From positions 35,346-99,345 of the forward strand of contig JAWSVB010000030.1 in NCBI GenBank assembly GCA_033852135.1: a stretch of DNA of 64,000 nt. The letters are read 5' to 3'. Below the pieces are notes generated by a model that was not told the DNA's origin, searched no databases, and saw only the letters and a list, made by a program, of their open reading frames with translations. Within the stretch, counting starts at the first letter, position 1; every line of letters begins with the position of its first letter. This document shows, piece by piece, positions 27,038 through 36,257 of the stretch. Source of the stretch: QZLE01 sp033852135. GTDB taxonomy: Bacteria; Pseudomonadota; Gammaproteobacteria; QZLD01. A program made the position numbers and the translations under genes.

Positions 27038-27514
27038 CTACGTAACTGTAGCATCAATATCAGAAACAAATTCAAACTTATGCCCTTCTTGCAGGCAATA
27101 TTGCAACCATTTGTTTAGAAACTTATTAAGTTCCCACCGTTTTTCCAACTTTAAATCAGTACGCTGCCTACAATTTAATTCAATTCTAAATTTTTCAATA
27201 ACATCATCAACAGATACTTCTGCCATACGTGCATCATGATATATATTTACTACCAAACCAGGGTCATCATAGGCTTCTTCGCCATCTTCAAAACGATGAG
27301 TTAGAAAGATTGTGGTAGTAAACTTATGCCTATTTACCACTTTAAGTAACAGAGGAACACCACCATGCACAATAGACATCAACCCTACATCAATATCTTC
27401 AATATTTGGTATCAATCTCCTAACTTTAATGTAGCTATCTTCATATAGCTCCATCAAACTTGCAAAGGTTCTTGGCTCAACAGTCGTAAATTTATTTTTT
27501 AAATGATCAAACAT
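27038..27514 (-). CDS. DUF1249 family protein
   Basis: A 158-residue cytoplasmic protein with the DUF1249 (YqiB) pattern: SLMELYEDSYIKVRRLIP, VHGGVPLLLKVV, and a C-terminus ending KWLQYCLQEGH. In E. coli yqiB lies next to nudF and cpdA; here it is between a DUF89 gene (31 bp upstream) and pssA. Function unknown. Confidence 0.85.
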   Translation of the reverse strand: MFDHLKNKFTTVEPRTFASLMELYEDSYIKVRRLIPNIEDIDVGLMSIVHGGVPLLLKVVNRHKFTTTIFLTHRFEDGEEAYDDPGLVVNIYHDARMAEVSVDDVIEKFRIELNCRQRTDLKLEKRWELNKFLNKWLQYCLQEGHKFEFVSDIDATVT

Positions 27515-27545
27515 AATAGTTAAAAATGTTAACAGATACAGCCGC

Positions 27546-28439
27546 TCATTTCTTTAATAAATCACCAGAAAAGGGGTGATTTCCTCTACAAACAAGATCT
27601 CCAATACTATTTCCTAGCTTATCAGCAACTAAAGAACACTTAGAAATCAGCAAGAAGAAAATTTCCTTATCCTTTACTTCGCAAAGTGTTTCAAAATTCC
27701 CCTGCCCTTTTGATATGACTATATCTGCATTTAAGTAAACAGCATTAAATTCTTCAGATGTATACTTTAAGCATGTTCCAGGTGAGCAATCCCCATTCGA
27801 GATAACTCTATAATGATCTGTTAAACCGATATATTCAGCATCTTCCATAGTCGCATCATTCAGGATAGGGGCACCTCTTACCGCAATTGTAATTTTGTCC
27901 TTATCAAGAATATTATTGTTAACGAGTGTATCTAGGAAAATTTTATCGAATACAATTTCACCGGCATTATCCGCTAAATACAAAATTTGTTTTGCCGTTT
28001 TAATTTTTGATATCAGTTGATTTGAATCATCAATTGAAATACTTTTCGATAAAGCTGTCGATATAACAGTCTGATAGTCCATTCCGTGATCAGTTCCAAG
28101 ATCAATAACGTTACCAGAAATAGCTAACTTTAGGGCTGATATAACTTTATCATCAGAAGATTCAATAGTTCGCAAAAATGAATCAAGGTTGGCAATAACC
28201 TTATCATTATCTTTTTTCTTCTCTTGGATATATAAATCTGTCGATACAAGTTCTGTTTTTAAGTATGAATGCACAGCTCTAGCAATTTCGGGCGCACTTA
28301 TATCAAAATCTACATTTGATAAATAATCTAAAAACCAACGAACCAGCCTATCTTTTTTCTCTTGCTCAATATCCTGCTTGTCTACGATATAGCAATAACT
28401 TGATAGCACGCATTCAAGACATTTATATTCAATTCTCAA
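27546..28439 (-). CDS. DUF89 damage-control phosphatase-like protein
   Basis: A 297-residue DUF89 family protein. It has the N-terminal CLECVLS (C-x2-C) and the metal and phosphate site motifs LADNAGEIVFD, VRGAPILNDATMEDA and SKGQGNFE. DUF89 enzymes are metal-dependent phosphatases that remove damaged or surplus sugar phosphates; the bacterial substrate is not known. The start is TTG, with GGTG 7 nt upstream. It is followed by DUF1249 and shares a 115-bp divergent region with the EamA transporter. Confidence 0.8.
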   Translation of the reverse strand: MRIEYKCLECVLSSYCYIVDKQDIEQEKKDRLVRWFLDYLSNVDFDISAPEIARAVHSYLKTELVSTDLYIQEKKKDNDKVIANLDSFLRTIESSDDKVISALKLAISGNVIDLGTDHGMDYQTVISTALSKSISIDDSNQLISKIKTAKQILYLADNAGEIVFDKIFLDTLVNNNILDKDKITIAVRGAPILNDATMEDAEYIGLTDHYRVISNGDCSPGTCLKYTSEEFNAVYLNADIVISKGQGNFETLCEVKDKEIFFLLISKCSLVADKLGNSIGDLVCRGNHPFSGDLLKK

Positions 28440-28554
28440 TTCTATTCACCCTATAGCTGTGATACGCTCTATTTTACTTGATTTACGAAGTCATTTGCAT
28501 TTGTCTACTGACGATCAAGAACAACTCTACCCTCTTAAAAAATATTTGGACTTT

Positions 28555-29448
28555 ATGAAAAATAATAAGCTCCTGCTTGGGGCGCTTTACCTGGTTATTG
28601 CATTTTTCCTGTTTTCTAGCATGGGAGTGATGCTTAAAATTGCTTCAAAAAACCTTAATACTTCAATGATTGTATTCTTTAGGAATTTTTTTGCATTACT
28701 TTTACTTATACCCTGGTTGCTCATAACTAAAAAAAACTCTATGAAAACCTCTAGATTGGGTATGCATTTTATAAGATCCATTACTGGTATAACTGCAATG
28801 TACTGCTTTTTTTATACCCTTGGAAAACTTTATCTAGCAGATGCGATCCTATTAAGCTATTCCGCACCAATTTTTTTACCACTTTTTTCAGTGATTTTTT
28901 TAAAGGATAAATTAAACAAAATATCATGCTTTGCAGTTCTTATTGGACTAATAGGGATAACAATAGTTTTACAACCAACCAAGGGTATCTTTGATCCAAA
29001 TGCACTTTATGGAGTACTGGCTGCCATTTTCGCAAGCTTGGCTATGATCTCTATTCGCAAGATGTCTGATACTGAACCAGCATCAAGAGTAGTTTTCTAT
29101 TTTACTTTACTGTGCACTATATTCTCTTCAATCCCAATAATGTTATGGCATTGGCAACCAATAGATCTGAATACAGCAGGCATTATGCTCGCTGCTGGTT
29201 TTTTTGCAGCTAGTGGGCAGTTATTTTTAACTAAAGGCTATTCTATTGCACCACCAGGTGAAGTGGCGCCTTTTCAATACAGCATTGTTATTTTTGGCAC
29301 AATTTGGGGATGGCTAATATGGGGAGAAATAATAGACATCCCTAAAGCTTGTGGTTTCTTAATTGTTTGTATTGCGGGAATAATAGCTAGCAAGGCAAAT
29401 ACAACAAAAACCATAAAAGCTAGAGAAAGTGAAGTTGAAGAGATTTAG
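28555..29448 (+). CDS. EamA/DMT family transporter
   Basis: A 297-residue inner-membrane protein with ten predicted helices in two EamA repeats. It resembles the RhaT/S-adenosylmethionine-type drug/metabolite transporters (GVMLKIASKNL, FRNFFALLLLIPW, second repeat GFFAASGQLFLTKGYSIA, then PFQYSIVIFGTIWGWLIWGE). The ATG at 28555 begins just before the first helix; a longer frame from 28459 adds a non-membrane tail. Substrate unknown. Confidence 0.85.
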   Translation: MKNNKLLLGALYLVIAFFLFSSMGVMLKIASKNLNTSMIVFFRNFFALLLLIPWLLITKKNSMKTSRLGMHFIRSITGITAMYCFFYTLGKLYLADAILLSYSAPIFLPLFSVIFLKDKLNKISCFAVLIGLIGITIVLQPTKGIFDPNALYGVLAAIFASLAMISIRKMSDTEPASRVVFYFTLLCTIFSSIPIMLWHWQPIDLNTAGIMLAAGFFAASGQLFLTKGYSIAPPGEVAPFQYSIVIFGTIWGWLIWGEIIDIPKACGFLIVCIAGIIASKANTTKTIKARESEVEEI

Positions 29449-29468
29449 ATCTGTATTTTTTAATAGTT

Positions 29469-29506
29469 GCTGTTCGTTTCCACTACCATGTATATGGGCG
29501 AACAGC
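29469..29506. terminator. Probable bidirectional terminator
   Basis: GCTGTTCG paired with CGAACAGC across a 22-nt loop, between the converging EamA and orn genes. Confidence 0.4.
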
Positions 29507-29552
29507 TAAAGTTATATATCTTAATTTCGCACAATAAAAGTTAACAGAAACC

Positions 29553-30098
29553 CTAAACTTTAATAAAGTGCTCGCGATAATATTTTAACTCTGCAATTGA
29601 GTCCTTGATATCGTCCATAGCTAAATGATTAGAGTCTTTTACATGTCCGTTATAAACGTCAGGGGACCATCTGCGTGCAAGTTCTTTAATGGTACTTACA
29701 TCTAGATTTCTGTAGTGAAAAAATTCACCCAATTTTGGCATACAGCGCAAGATAAACGCCCTATCCTGTCCAATGCTGTTTCCACACATCGGTGACTTAC
29801 CGGCAGGAACATATTTTTCAAGAAATTCAATCGTAGCCTTTTCTGCATCTGCTTCTGTTATGGCTGTCTCTTTAACTCTTTTGGTTAAACCTGATTTTCC
29901 ATGCTGAGTGGTACACCACTCATCCATTCCAGCCATAATTTCATCAGATTGATGAATAGCCAGTGATGGTCCTTCTACAATCTCATTTAATTGAGAATCA
30001 GTAACTATAGTTGCAATCTCTATAATATAATCGTTTTCACGATCCAAGCCTGTCATTTCAAGATCGATCCAAATCAGATTATCAGGATGTTTTTCCAT
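29553..30098 (-). CDS. orn: Oligoribonuclease
   Basis: DEDDh 3'-5' exoribonuclease that degrades 2-5-nt RNAs and pGpG. The 181-residue protein shows Exo I IWIDLEMTGLD, the middle motif NSIGQDRAF and the ending HLAMDDI with catalytic His. It is divergent from rsgA, as in E. coli. pGpG breakdown links it to c-di-GMP turnover, of which the HD-GYP protein at 47.9 kb may be part. Confidence 0.96.
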   Translation of the reverse strand: MEKHPDNLIWIDLEMTGLDRENDYIIEIATIVTDSQLNEIVEGPSLAIHQSDEIMAGMDEWCTTQHGKSGLTKRVKETAITEADAEKATIEFLEKYVPAGKSPMCGNSIGQDRAFILRCMPKLGEFFHYRNLDVSTIKELARRWSPDVYNGHVKDSNHLAMDDIKDSIAELKYYREHFIKV

Positions 30099-30216
30099 TA
30101 CTTTTCCCTTAAGTGAATTTTTACTAACTAGTATAGGTTATATAGTTTAAGTGTAAGTTGAAATCATGCAACATTTTCTTTATCGTAGTCATCCTCTTAA
30201 CTAAGATCACAAATTA

Positions 30217-31140
30217 ATGGCTAATAAAAAGAAAAGTAAAGGCAAGAAGGAAGTAAATCTTCAAATAGGTAAAGTGATAGTTAGCCACAGATCTGAAGTT
30301 ATTGTCGAAAATATTAACTGCGAAACATTTTTATGCAAATCCAAAAAAGGCGCTGGCAGACCAATTTGCGGTGACAACATTGAATTTGAGTTAACAAATG
30401 AAAATGAAGGTTTAATCCATAAAATTTCACCTAGAAGGTCAACGCTTACCCGCCCTGACTCCAGAGGCAAGATAAAATCTATTGCCGCAAATATTGACCA
30501 ACTAATTATTGTTAGCTCAATCGTTCCAGAAATTAACTTTGAGTTAGTGGACAGGTATATTGTTGCCGCAAGAAGTTTAGGCATTAATCCTGTACTAGTG
30601 CTAAATAAAATAGACTTAGCTGAAAATATTGATGAGTATGAAATTATTCTGAAAGAGTACGGTGCTCTTGGAATACCAGTTATATATACCAGTATCAAAA
30701 CTGAAAATGGGATGTCTCAATTTGAAGAGCAACTCAGCACAAGGCTAAGTATATTAGTTGGGCAGTCAGGGGTTGGAAAATCATCAATTATAAAGCATAT
30801 AATCCCAGATCTTGAAATAAGGATTGGAGAAATATCCAGCTATCATAAAGAAGGCAAACATACGACGACCGCAACTACCCTTTATCACCTCGACTGCGGT
30901 GGAGATATAATTGATTCACCAGGGGTAAGAAATTTCAGACTATGGAACCTTTCTAAAGAGGAGATTCAATCCGGGTTTACAGAAATTCATGAAGCTAGTA
31001 GCTTATGCAAATTCAATAATTGTATCCATAAAAATGAGCCTGGTTGCAATGTAAAAGCCCAAGTTGAATCTGGAGCAATTTCAGAAAGAAGACTAAATAG
31101 CTTTCATCAAATAATTCAGTCGCTAGAGCTAAAGTACTAA
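30217..31140 (+). CDS. rsgA: Ribosome small subunit biogenesis GTPase RsgA
   Basis: Circularly permuted GTPase for late 30S assembly. It has an N-terminal OB fold, then the G motifs in the order NKID (G4), G1 GQSGVGKSS, G3 DSPGVRNF, and a C-terminal zinc site (CKFNNCIHKNEPGC). It is 307 residues. It is divergent from orn. Confidence 0.95.
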   Translation: MANKKKSKGKKEVNLQIGKVIVSHRSEVIVENINCETFLCKSKKGAGRPICGDNIEFELTNENEGLIHKISPRRSTLTRPDSRGKIKSIAANIDQLIIVSSIVPEINFELVDRYIVAARSLGINPVLVLNKIDLAENIDEYEIILKEYGALGIPVIYTSIKTENGMSQFEEQLSTRLSILVGQSGVGKSSIIKHIIPDLEIRIGEISSYHKEGKHTTTATTLYHLDCGGDIIDSPGVRNFRLWNLSKEEIQSGFTEIHEASSLCKFNNCIHKNEPGCNVKAQVESGAISERRLNSFHQIIQSLELKY

Positions 31141-31176
31141 ATTTAGCATCATTTTTTTACATAAATGATGTTAAAT
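31141..31176 (+). terminator. Hairpin directly after rsgA
   Basis: A 14-bp stem (ATTTAGCATCATTT with AAATGATGTTAAAT, one G-U pair, 8-nt loop) starts at the base after the rsgA stop codon. The T-run is missing, so termination efficiency is uncertain. Confidence 0.5.
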
Positions 31177-31304
31177 AAAATTTATTATAACTATTTTATA
31201 TGTACTGCTTACTTTTCTTCACCACCAAAACAAGCTCCATCATCAAACATTAATTTATATTAAACCCCATATTTATGCGGCTATGCACAATAAATCAATT
31301 ACAG

Positions 31305-31347
31305 ACACATGTTATACCAGTCGCAAACACGTGTTATATCAGTCACA
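31305..31347 (+). promoter_or_regulatory. Two direct repeats upstream of the phasin gene
   Basis: Two 21-bp copies, 31305-31325 and 31327-31347, differ at three positions (ACACATGTTATACCAGTCGCA in the first). The 22-bp period is about two helix turns, as for tandem operator sites. A perfect -35 TTGACA follows at 31386-31391, and an AAGATAA-N3-TTATCTT palindrome at 31441-31457. The rest of 31177-31527 holds no gene. The motif core also occurs before the CBS-phaE-phaC operon. Confidence 0.5.
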
Positions 31348-31527
31348 CAACACTGTTAGTTGGATATTTTTGTAGATATTTTAATTTGACATAAACGTTT
31401 TTTTTACTTAACCTTTAAACATGGAATTTTGCAATGCAACAAGATAAGGATTATCTTAAATTAGCAATTGCAACAACTTGGTGGAGTAATATCCTTAACT
31501 GTTATGGACATAACTGGAGATTTTATT

Positions 31528-31935
31528 ATGGATTTCAATTCAATCATTGAAAAATTCAAGCTAGACGCTTTCAACATGGATGCATTCAACCTGGACGCAT
31601 TTAAATTTGACGGCTTTGACATGACTCAATTCACAACTGCTACTAAAGAAGCTATTGATTCTGTCCTAAAAATTAACGAAGCTGTTACAACTCGCACAGA
31701 ACAGATTTTCCGTCTATCTTCTGATATCGCTACAGATACTCTAGAAAGCGGTCTTAACCAACTTAAAGCTTTAACTGATATCCAAAAGCCTGAAGAGTTC
31801 ATCGAAAGCCAAATGAACTTCGCTAGCGATTCAAGCAAAAAAGCTGTTGAAAACGGTCAAAAAGTTGTCGATCTTCTTGTGGAAACACAAACAGAAATCG
31901 GCACACTTGTACAAGGTTCAATTGCTAAGAAGTAA
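31528..31935 (+). CDS. Phasin
   Basis: A 135-residue granule-surface protein for polyhydroxyalkanoate. It is mostly amphipathic helix with the Phasin_2-like pattern (NEAVTTRTEQIFRLSSDIATD, KALTDIQKPEEFIESQ). The N-terminus has a striking repeat of a 5-residue unit: LDAFN, MDAFN, LDAFK, FDGFD. The ATG at 31528 has GGAG 8 nt upstream; the longer frame from 31468 has no such signal. It is monocistronic with a strong terminator, far from phaC at 52 kb. Confidence 0.85.
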   Translation: MDFNSIIEKFKLDAFNMDAFNLDAFKFDGFDMTQFTTATKEAIDSVLKINEAVTTRTEQIFRLSSDIATDTLESGLNQLKALTDIQKPEEFIESQMNFASDSSKKAVENGQKVVDLLVETQTEIGTLVQGSIAKK

Positions 31936-31963
31936 TAGCAACTGCTTGTATAAAAGCTTATAT

Positions 31964-31991
31964 AAAAAAGCCCCTTTTTAGGGGCTTTTTT
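31964..31991 (+). terminator. Rho-independent terminator of the phasin gene
   Basis: Perfect stem AAAAAAGCCCC/GGGGCTTTTTT with a 6-nt loop; T-runs face both ways. Confidence 0.93.
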
Positions 31992-32113
31992 GTTACATAT
32001 CAATAATTAAAGAACTTAAAACAATAACCAGCCTTGCTTCACTTACAATTTAATATTTAAATCCCAAACAGTCAAAATTGGACCAACGATAGTACATAGA
32101 GTATTTCTTATAC

Positions 32114-33031
32114 TCAACCCCTAGGATGGTGCTCTGTGAAAATCTGCTTTAGCCTTGCTTGAGCAACATGCGTATAGATTTGAGTTGTTGAAAGATCACT
32201 ATGCCCTAAAAGCATCTGTACCACTCTTAAATCTGCTCCATGGTTTAAAAGATGGGTTGCAAATGAATGGCGCAAAGTGTGTGGTGATATATGTTTTGTA
32301 ATCCCTTGTGCCTTTGCATTACGCTTTATGATGTGCCAAAACGCCTGCCTTGTCATCCCCTCGCCGCGCTTGGAAAGGAATAATACATCTGAAGCTACCT
32401 TCTTAGTCAAGATAGGTCTAGATTCATCGTAATATTTTTTTAGCCAAAATATCGATTCATCACCAGTTGGGACTAAGCGCTCTTTATTACCTTTTCCAAT
32501 TATCTTTAGGTAACCTTGATTCAAATTAACCTGGCTGACCTTTAGCTCTACCAACTCAGTAACCCTTAACCCAGTAGCGTAAAGTAATTCAATCATACTC
32601 CTATCACGCAGGCCTAAAGTTTCATCCACATCTGGCGCATTTATTAGCTGAGTTATATCTTTCTCTGTTAAGGACTCTGGTAGTGGCCGACCGATCTTAG
32701 GCGCCTGAATTAAATGTGTAGGATCTATGGGAATGATGTTACGCTGTTTTAAAAAAGTGTAAAAACGACGCAGAGTTGAAAGTGATCTGGCAATTGATCT
32801 AGCACTTATACCTTTTGTTGCTTGAAAGCCTAAATAGCGAAGTATCTCACCATTATCAGCACCGGCAATACTAGAAGTATCACTATATAAATCTTGATAC
32901 CATTCAGCAAATTTTATCAGGTCACGGCGGTAAGAATCACAGGTATTCTTACTTAATCCAGATTCAATAAATATAGCGTTAATAAAGCTATCAACCTGTT
33001 TAAAGTTTTCGAATGAAACTTTTCTTTCCAT
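32114..33031 (-). CDS. xerD: Tyrosine recombinase XerD
   Basis: Site-specific recombinase for chromosome dimer resolution at dif. The 305-residue protein has the SAM-like N-terminal domain and all catalytic residues: Arg156 (TGLRVTEL), Lys180, His251, Arg254 (HTLRHSFATH), His277 and Tyr286 (IYTHV). It is XerD-like (GADLRVVQMLLGHSDLSTTQIYTHV). A terminator separates it from adk upstream. No dif-like site was found by eye in the window. Confidence 0.93.
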   Translation of the reverse strand: MERKVSFENFKQVDSFINAIFIESGLSKNTCDSYRRDLIKFAEWYQDLYSDTSSIAGADNGEILRYLGFQATKGISARSIARSLSTLRRFYTFLKQRNIIPIDPTHLIQAPKIGRPLPESLTEKDITQLINAPDVDETLGLRDRSMIELLYATGLRVTELVELKVSQVNLNQGYLKIIGKGNKERLVPTGDESIFWLKKYYDESRPILTKKVASDVLFLSKRGEGMTRQAFWHIIKRNAKAQGITKHISPHTLRHSFATHLLNHGADLRVVQMLLGHSDLSTTQIYTHVAQARLKQIFTEHHPRG

Positions 33032-33049
33032 AATAATTCATTACTATTT

Positions 33050-33075
33050 AAAAAGGCCGTATAAACGGCCTTTTT
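33050..33075 (-). terminator. Rho-independent terminator of adk
   Basis: Perfect stem AAAAAGGCCGT/ACGGCCTTTTT with a 4-nt loop, 10 bp after the adk stop codon (minus strand). Confidence 0.93.
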
Positions 33076-33084
33076 AAAATCAGT

Positions 33085-33732
33085 TTAGCTATCTAAAGCT
33101 TTATAAATATTCTGCGTTATATCATTAAGCTTACCGCTTCCTTCGATAGTAATATATTTAAGATCACTAGATTTAGCTTTATTACTGTAAAAGTCTACTA
33201 GAGGTTTAGTTTGGTCATGGTAAACACCAAGTCTATTTCTTACAGTATCTTCTTTATCATCATCACGCTGTACCAACGGCTCTCCAGTCTCATCATCAAT
33301 ACCTTCAACTTTTGGAGGGTTATATTTGATGTGATAAGTTCTTCCTGAAGATAAATGAGCACGCCTTCCAGCCATACGCTCAACGATTTGCTCGTCATCA
33401 ACCTGTAGTTCAACAACAGCTTCTATCTCAATCCCCTCAGAGATCATAGATTCAGCTTGACCAATTGTTCTTGGGAAACCGTCAAAAAGATAGCCAGAGT
33501 TACAGTCATCCTTAGCAATTCTTTCTTTAATTAATCCCATAATAATCTCATCAGAAACAAGGCCACCCTGATCCATGATCTTTTTGGCTTCTACACCAAG
33601 AGGGGTTCCTTCTTTAACAGCTGCACGCAGCATATCACCAGTAGAAATTTGAGGAACTGAGTACTTTTCAGATATGAATTGTGCTTGTGTTCCTTTACCA
33701 GCTCCTGGTGGGCCTAATAAGATTATTTTCAT
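33085..33732 (-). CDS. adk: Adenylate kinase
   Basis: Converts AMP and ATP to two ADP. The 215-residue long-lid form has the P-loop GPPGAGKGT (residues 7-15), DGFPRT and a lid (GRRAHLSSGRTYH...) without the four-Cys zinc site. Good SD (GGAG) before the ATG. Monocistronic. Confidence 0.97.
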   Translation of the reverse strand: MKIILLGPPGAGKGTQAQFISEKYSVPQISTGDMLRAAVKEGTPLGVEAKKIMDQGGLVSDEIIMGLIKERIAKDDCNSGYLFDGFPRTIGQAESMISEGIEIEAVVELQVDDEQIVERMAGRRAHLSSGRTYHIKYNPPKVEGIDDETGEPLVQRDDDKEDTVRNRLGVYHDQTKPLVDFYSNKAKSSDLKYITIEGSGKLNDITQNIYKALDS

Positions 33733-33886
33733 CAGTAAATCTCCAATTTCGGGATGTATAAATTCAGCTGAAGACTAACATCTAGCATTAAAATGCGCAA
33801 TAAGGTGGCGTTATAAAATGGGTTGAAGTGTGTAGTTAGAAATCAACGATAAATGGATATGGCAAATAAATTCAGTATTTGTAAGC

Positions 33887-35353
33887 TTATGCTGCCAGCT
33901 GGTTAGCAATATTATCTAAACTATCACTTCCACTCATTACTTTTTCAAATACTTCATTTACTTTTTCAAGTGTTAACCCAAGTCTATCGAGGACTATCTG
34001 CGGGATCTCTTCACCATCACCATCGCCAAATCCTTTGCTTTTTATCAAACAGTCAGCGATAAAAACTAAGCTAGGAAATATACTGTGAGGGCCATCATAT
34101 TCTGGGTTATGGTGTTCACCAATGGTGATTACAACTTCATCAGGCATATTCCAAGAGTGCATCAACCACGCTCCCAGCTTAGCATGACCTAAGCTTATCA
34201 CGTATTGCGCATCCCCCATCCCCAATACTTGCTTCTCAAGATCGGTTATAGGCACATCAGGATTAGCACTAACTAACTTATTCAGCAAAAAGAATTCTGG
34301 TTTGAATAGGTGCCCTAAAAGGAGGTAGCCAAAATTATGTACTAGTGCAGCTAAGTAGGCTAAGCCAGGGTTGGGACGTTTGTCTTTTGGTAATGTTTTA
34401 GCTAGCTCTTGCACTATAGCGGATGTATAGGTTGCTTGACGCCAAAATTCATTTAACCCTAAAGGACCATCTGCAGGATTTTTAAAGCTTTTACCTGAAG
34501 CAAGACCAATAGAGATATTGGTTACCATGCTAAACCCTAAAACTTTATGGATTGCATCTCGAATATTGTTGATATCACCTCTATAACCAAAAAATGGGGA
34601 TCTAGCATATCTTACAACCTGGGCGGCCAAGCTTGGATCAAGCTCAACGCATGATGCTAAATCATCCACAGTTGAATCTGGATCATCTTTGATCTGAAGT
34701 ATCCTCAATGCGACTTGAGGCATTGGTGGTAGAGAATATAGTTGGTCAAGACGTTTTCTAACATCTGCTGACGGCATATATTTATCAAACATATTACCTT
34801 CCTGGTCAATGCAATTTGCCATATTATTAGTGCAATTTTGAGAAAAGTCCTCAGTTGCACTAGCTGCATTCATGTCATTAACTTTAGTCGAAAAACCAAT
34901 ATATTTCGATGTTTTTAGCAACCTTTTCCAATTTTTTTTTCCTATACGCAGTAATTTACCTTGTTTACCTGCTTCCATATAAATAAACTTGTGCTCTAAC
35001 ATGGACTTATCACAAATTGATTCTATACAGTAAGCATCTGGGACCGGAGGCACTGTCCCTTTTTCACAATCAGTAAATACTTCAGCTAACATTTCTGAAT
35101 CTACTATCTTAAAATCACGTTTTAGTTTTTTTGAAATGCGAGAAAAATTTATAATGCAGTCAGATGGTAAGATAGCTAACATCACACCTTGTTGATCTGT
35201 AAGAAGAACCCCTCTTGCAACTGATGCACTATCAACCCCTGCTCCAGTTATAAGCTGTTCTAAAGTGTTAGCTTCAGGAATATCAAACTCTTCATACTCA
35301 ATCTTTTTTTGTTCTAGGTCTTTTATTATTCTATTTGGCAGTGACATATTCAT
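33887..35353 (-). CDS. YbaK/ProX-type deacylase domain fused to an HDOD domain
   Basis: A 488-residue two-domain protein. Residues about 1-155 resemble the YbaK/EbsC aminoacyl-tRNA deacylase fold (ARGVLLTDQQGVMLAILPSDC, LRIGKKNW is degenerate). Residues about 195-460 are an HDOD domain (LPPMPQVALRILQI, DPSLAAQVVRYARSPFFGY, AALVHNFGYLLLGHLF), a catalytically dead HD relative used in signalling. GGAGG precedes the start; M1 and M3 are both possible. HDOD proteins often act in c-di-GMP or stress pathways; the role of the fused domain is unknown. Confidence 0.8.
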   Translation of the reverse strand: MNMSLPNRIIKDLEQKKIEYEEFDIPEANTLEQLITGAGVDSASVARGVLLTDQQGVMLAILPSDCIINFSRISKKLKRDFKIVDSEMLAEVFTDCEKGTVPPVPDAYCIESICDKSMLEHKFIYMEAGKQGKLLRIGKKNWKRLLKTSKYIGFSTKVNDMNAASATEDFSQNCTNNMANCIDQEGNMFDKYMPSADVRKRLDQLYSLPPMPQVALRILQIKDDPDSTVDDLASCVELDPSLAAQVVRYARSPFFGYRGDINNIRDAIHKVLGFSMVTNISIGLASGKSFKNPADGPLGLNEFWRQATYTSAIVQELAKTLPKDKRPNPGLAYLAALVHNFGYLLLGHLFKPEFFLLNKLVSANPDVPITDLEKQVLGMGDAQYVISLGHAKLGAWLMHSWNMPDEVVITIGEHHNPEYDGPHSIFPSLVFIADCLIKSKGFGDGDGEEIPQIVLDRLGLTLEKVNEVFEKVMSGSDSLDNIANQLAA

Positions 35354-35464
35354 TACCCTCCTTAGTAAAAAAATATATGAAATATAGGTATGAATGGTGT
35401 AACTATTTCACACTTTAGATTAAGCGTTGCTTTTTACCGACGAGCTATCTACCAGCAAGTAAAA

Positions 35465-36238
35465 TCACTTAATATTTATAGCAAATGCCTTGCTTGAAAA
35501 ACACTGTTTAATATTGCCTTTACTATCTAGATGCTTGTATTCGTAAAAACCTAGTGTTTCATTATTCATGTAGATTAATGAAGTTAATACACTTCCATAT
35601 TTATCTAGATCTACAAATATTGATGATAAGCCTTGCTCTGTTTCAATATCTATACCTGTCTGAGGTAATACATCAAGGGGATACTTATTTTTATTTAGCA
35701 TAATTGGCAATAATTTCTCAGGGGTTATATTGCCTTCATTGACCATTTGATGGAATAACGCTTTTGCATCTACGAGCTTTGGCCATGGAGTATCGAGCTG
35801 ATTATTACATATGCCATATATTCCAGGGGATAAACATTGAAATTTATCTGTTTGGTTGGAGTACCAGTATAGTTCGTTTCGATCACCGAACAGGAGGTTG
35901 TAGCCGTTATATTCTGCTTTAGATTGACGAATAGTTGCTAAAAATTCTTTGGGGGGTATTTCTGAATCTAAAAAATTTCTAACAAGCTCGCCTCTGGATT
36001 TAAGCTGTTGATCAAGTTCATATCCTAGGCGAAAGTTTGTAATGGCAGCAACTCTGCCTGTTTTGGTAACACCAGTCCAGCCACCATCCGCGGTTAAATC
36101 AATGCCTGATATTATTTTATTGCTATCTCCCCACCTATGAGCCGTGGTAAATTTTCTATCACAATACTCATCCCTATTTGCCATTAGCAATAGGTCGTAT
36201 TTTGGATCGACTTTATAGGCAAATATAATCAGGCACAT
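35465..36238 (-). CDS. NRDE (TANGO2) family protein
   Basis: A 257-residue protein with the N-terminal MCLIIFAY and the family motif LLLMANRDE, then GGTW-like GGWTGVTKTGRVAAITN. NRDE/TANGO2 proteins carry an Ntn-hydrolase-like fold with an N-terminal Cys2 nucleophile position; a role in haem or lipid handling has been suggested in eukaryotes. It lies 19 bp after bamB, so they are probably co-transcribed. Confidence 0.85.
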   Translation of the reverse strand: MCLIIFAYKVDPKYDLLLMANRDEYCDRKFTTAHRWGDSNKIISGIDLTADGGWTGVTKTGRVAAITNFRLGYELDQQLKSRGELVRNFLDSEIPPKEFLATIRQSKAEYNGYNLLFGDRNELYWYSNQTDKFQCLSPGIYGICNNQLDTPWPKLVDAKALFHQMVNEGNITPEKLLPIMLNKNKYPLDVLPQTGIDIETEQGLSSIFVDLDKYGSVLTSLIYMNNETLGFYEYKHLDSKGNIKQCFSSKAFAINIK

Positions 36239-36257
36239 TTATTTTCAGTTGTCTAAA

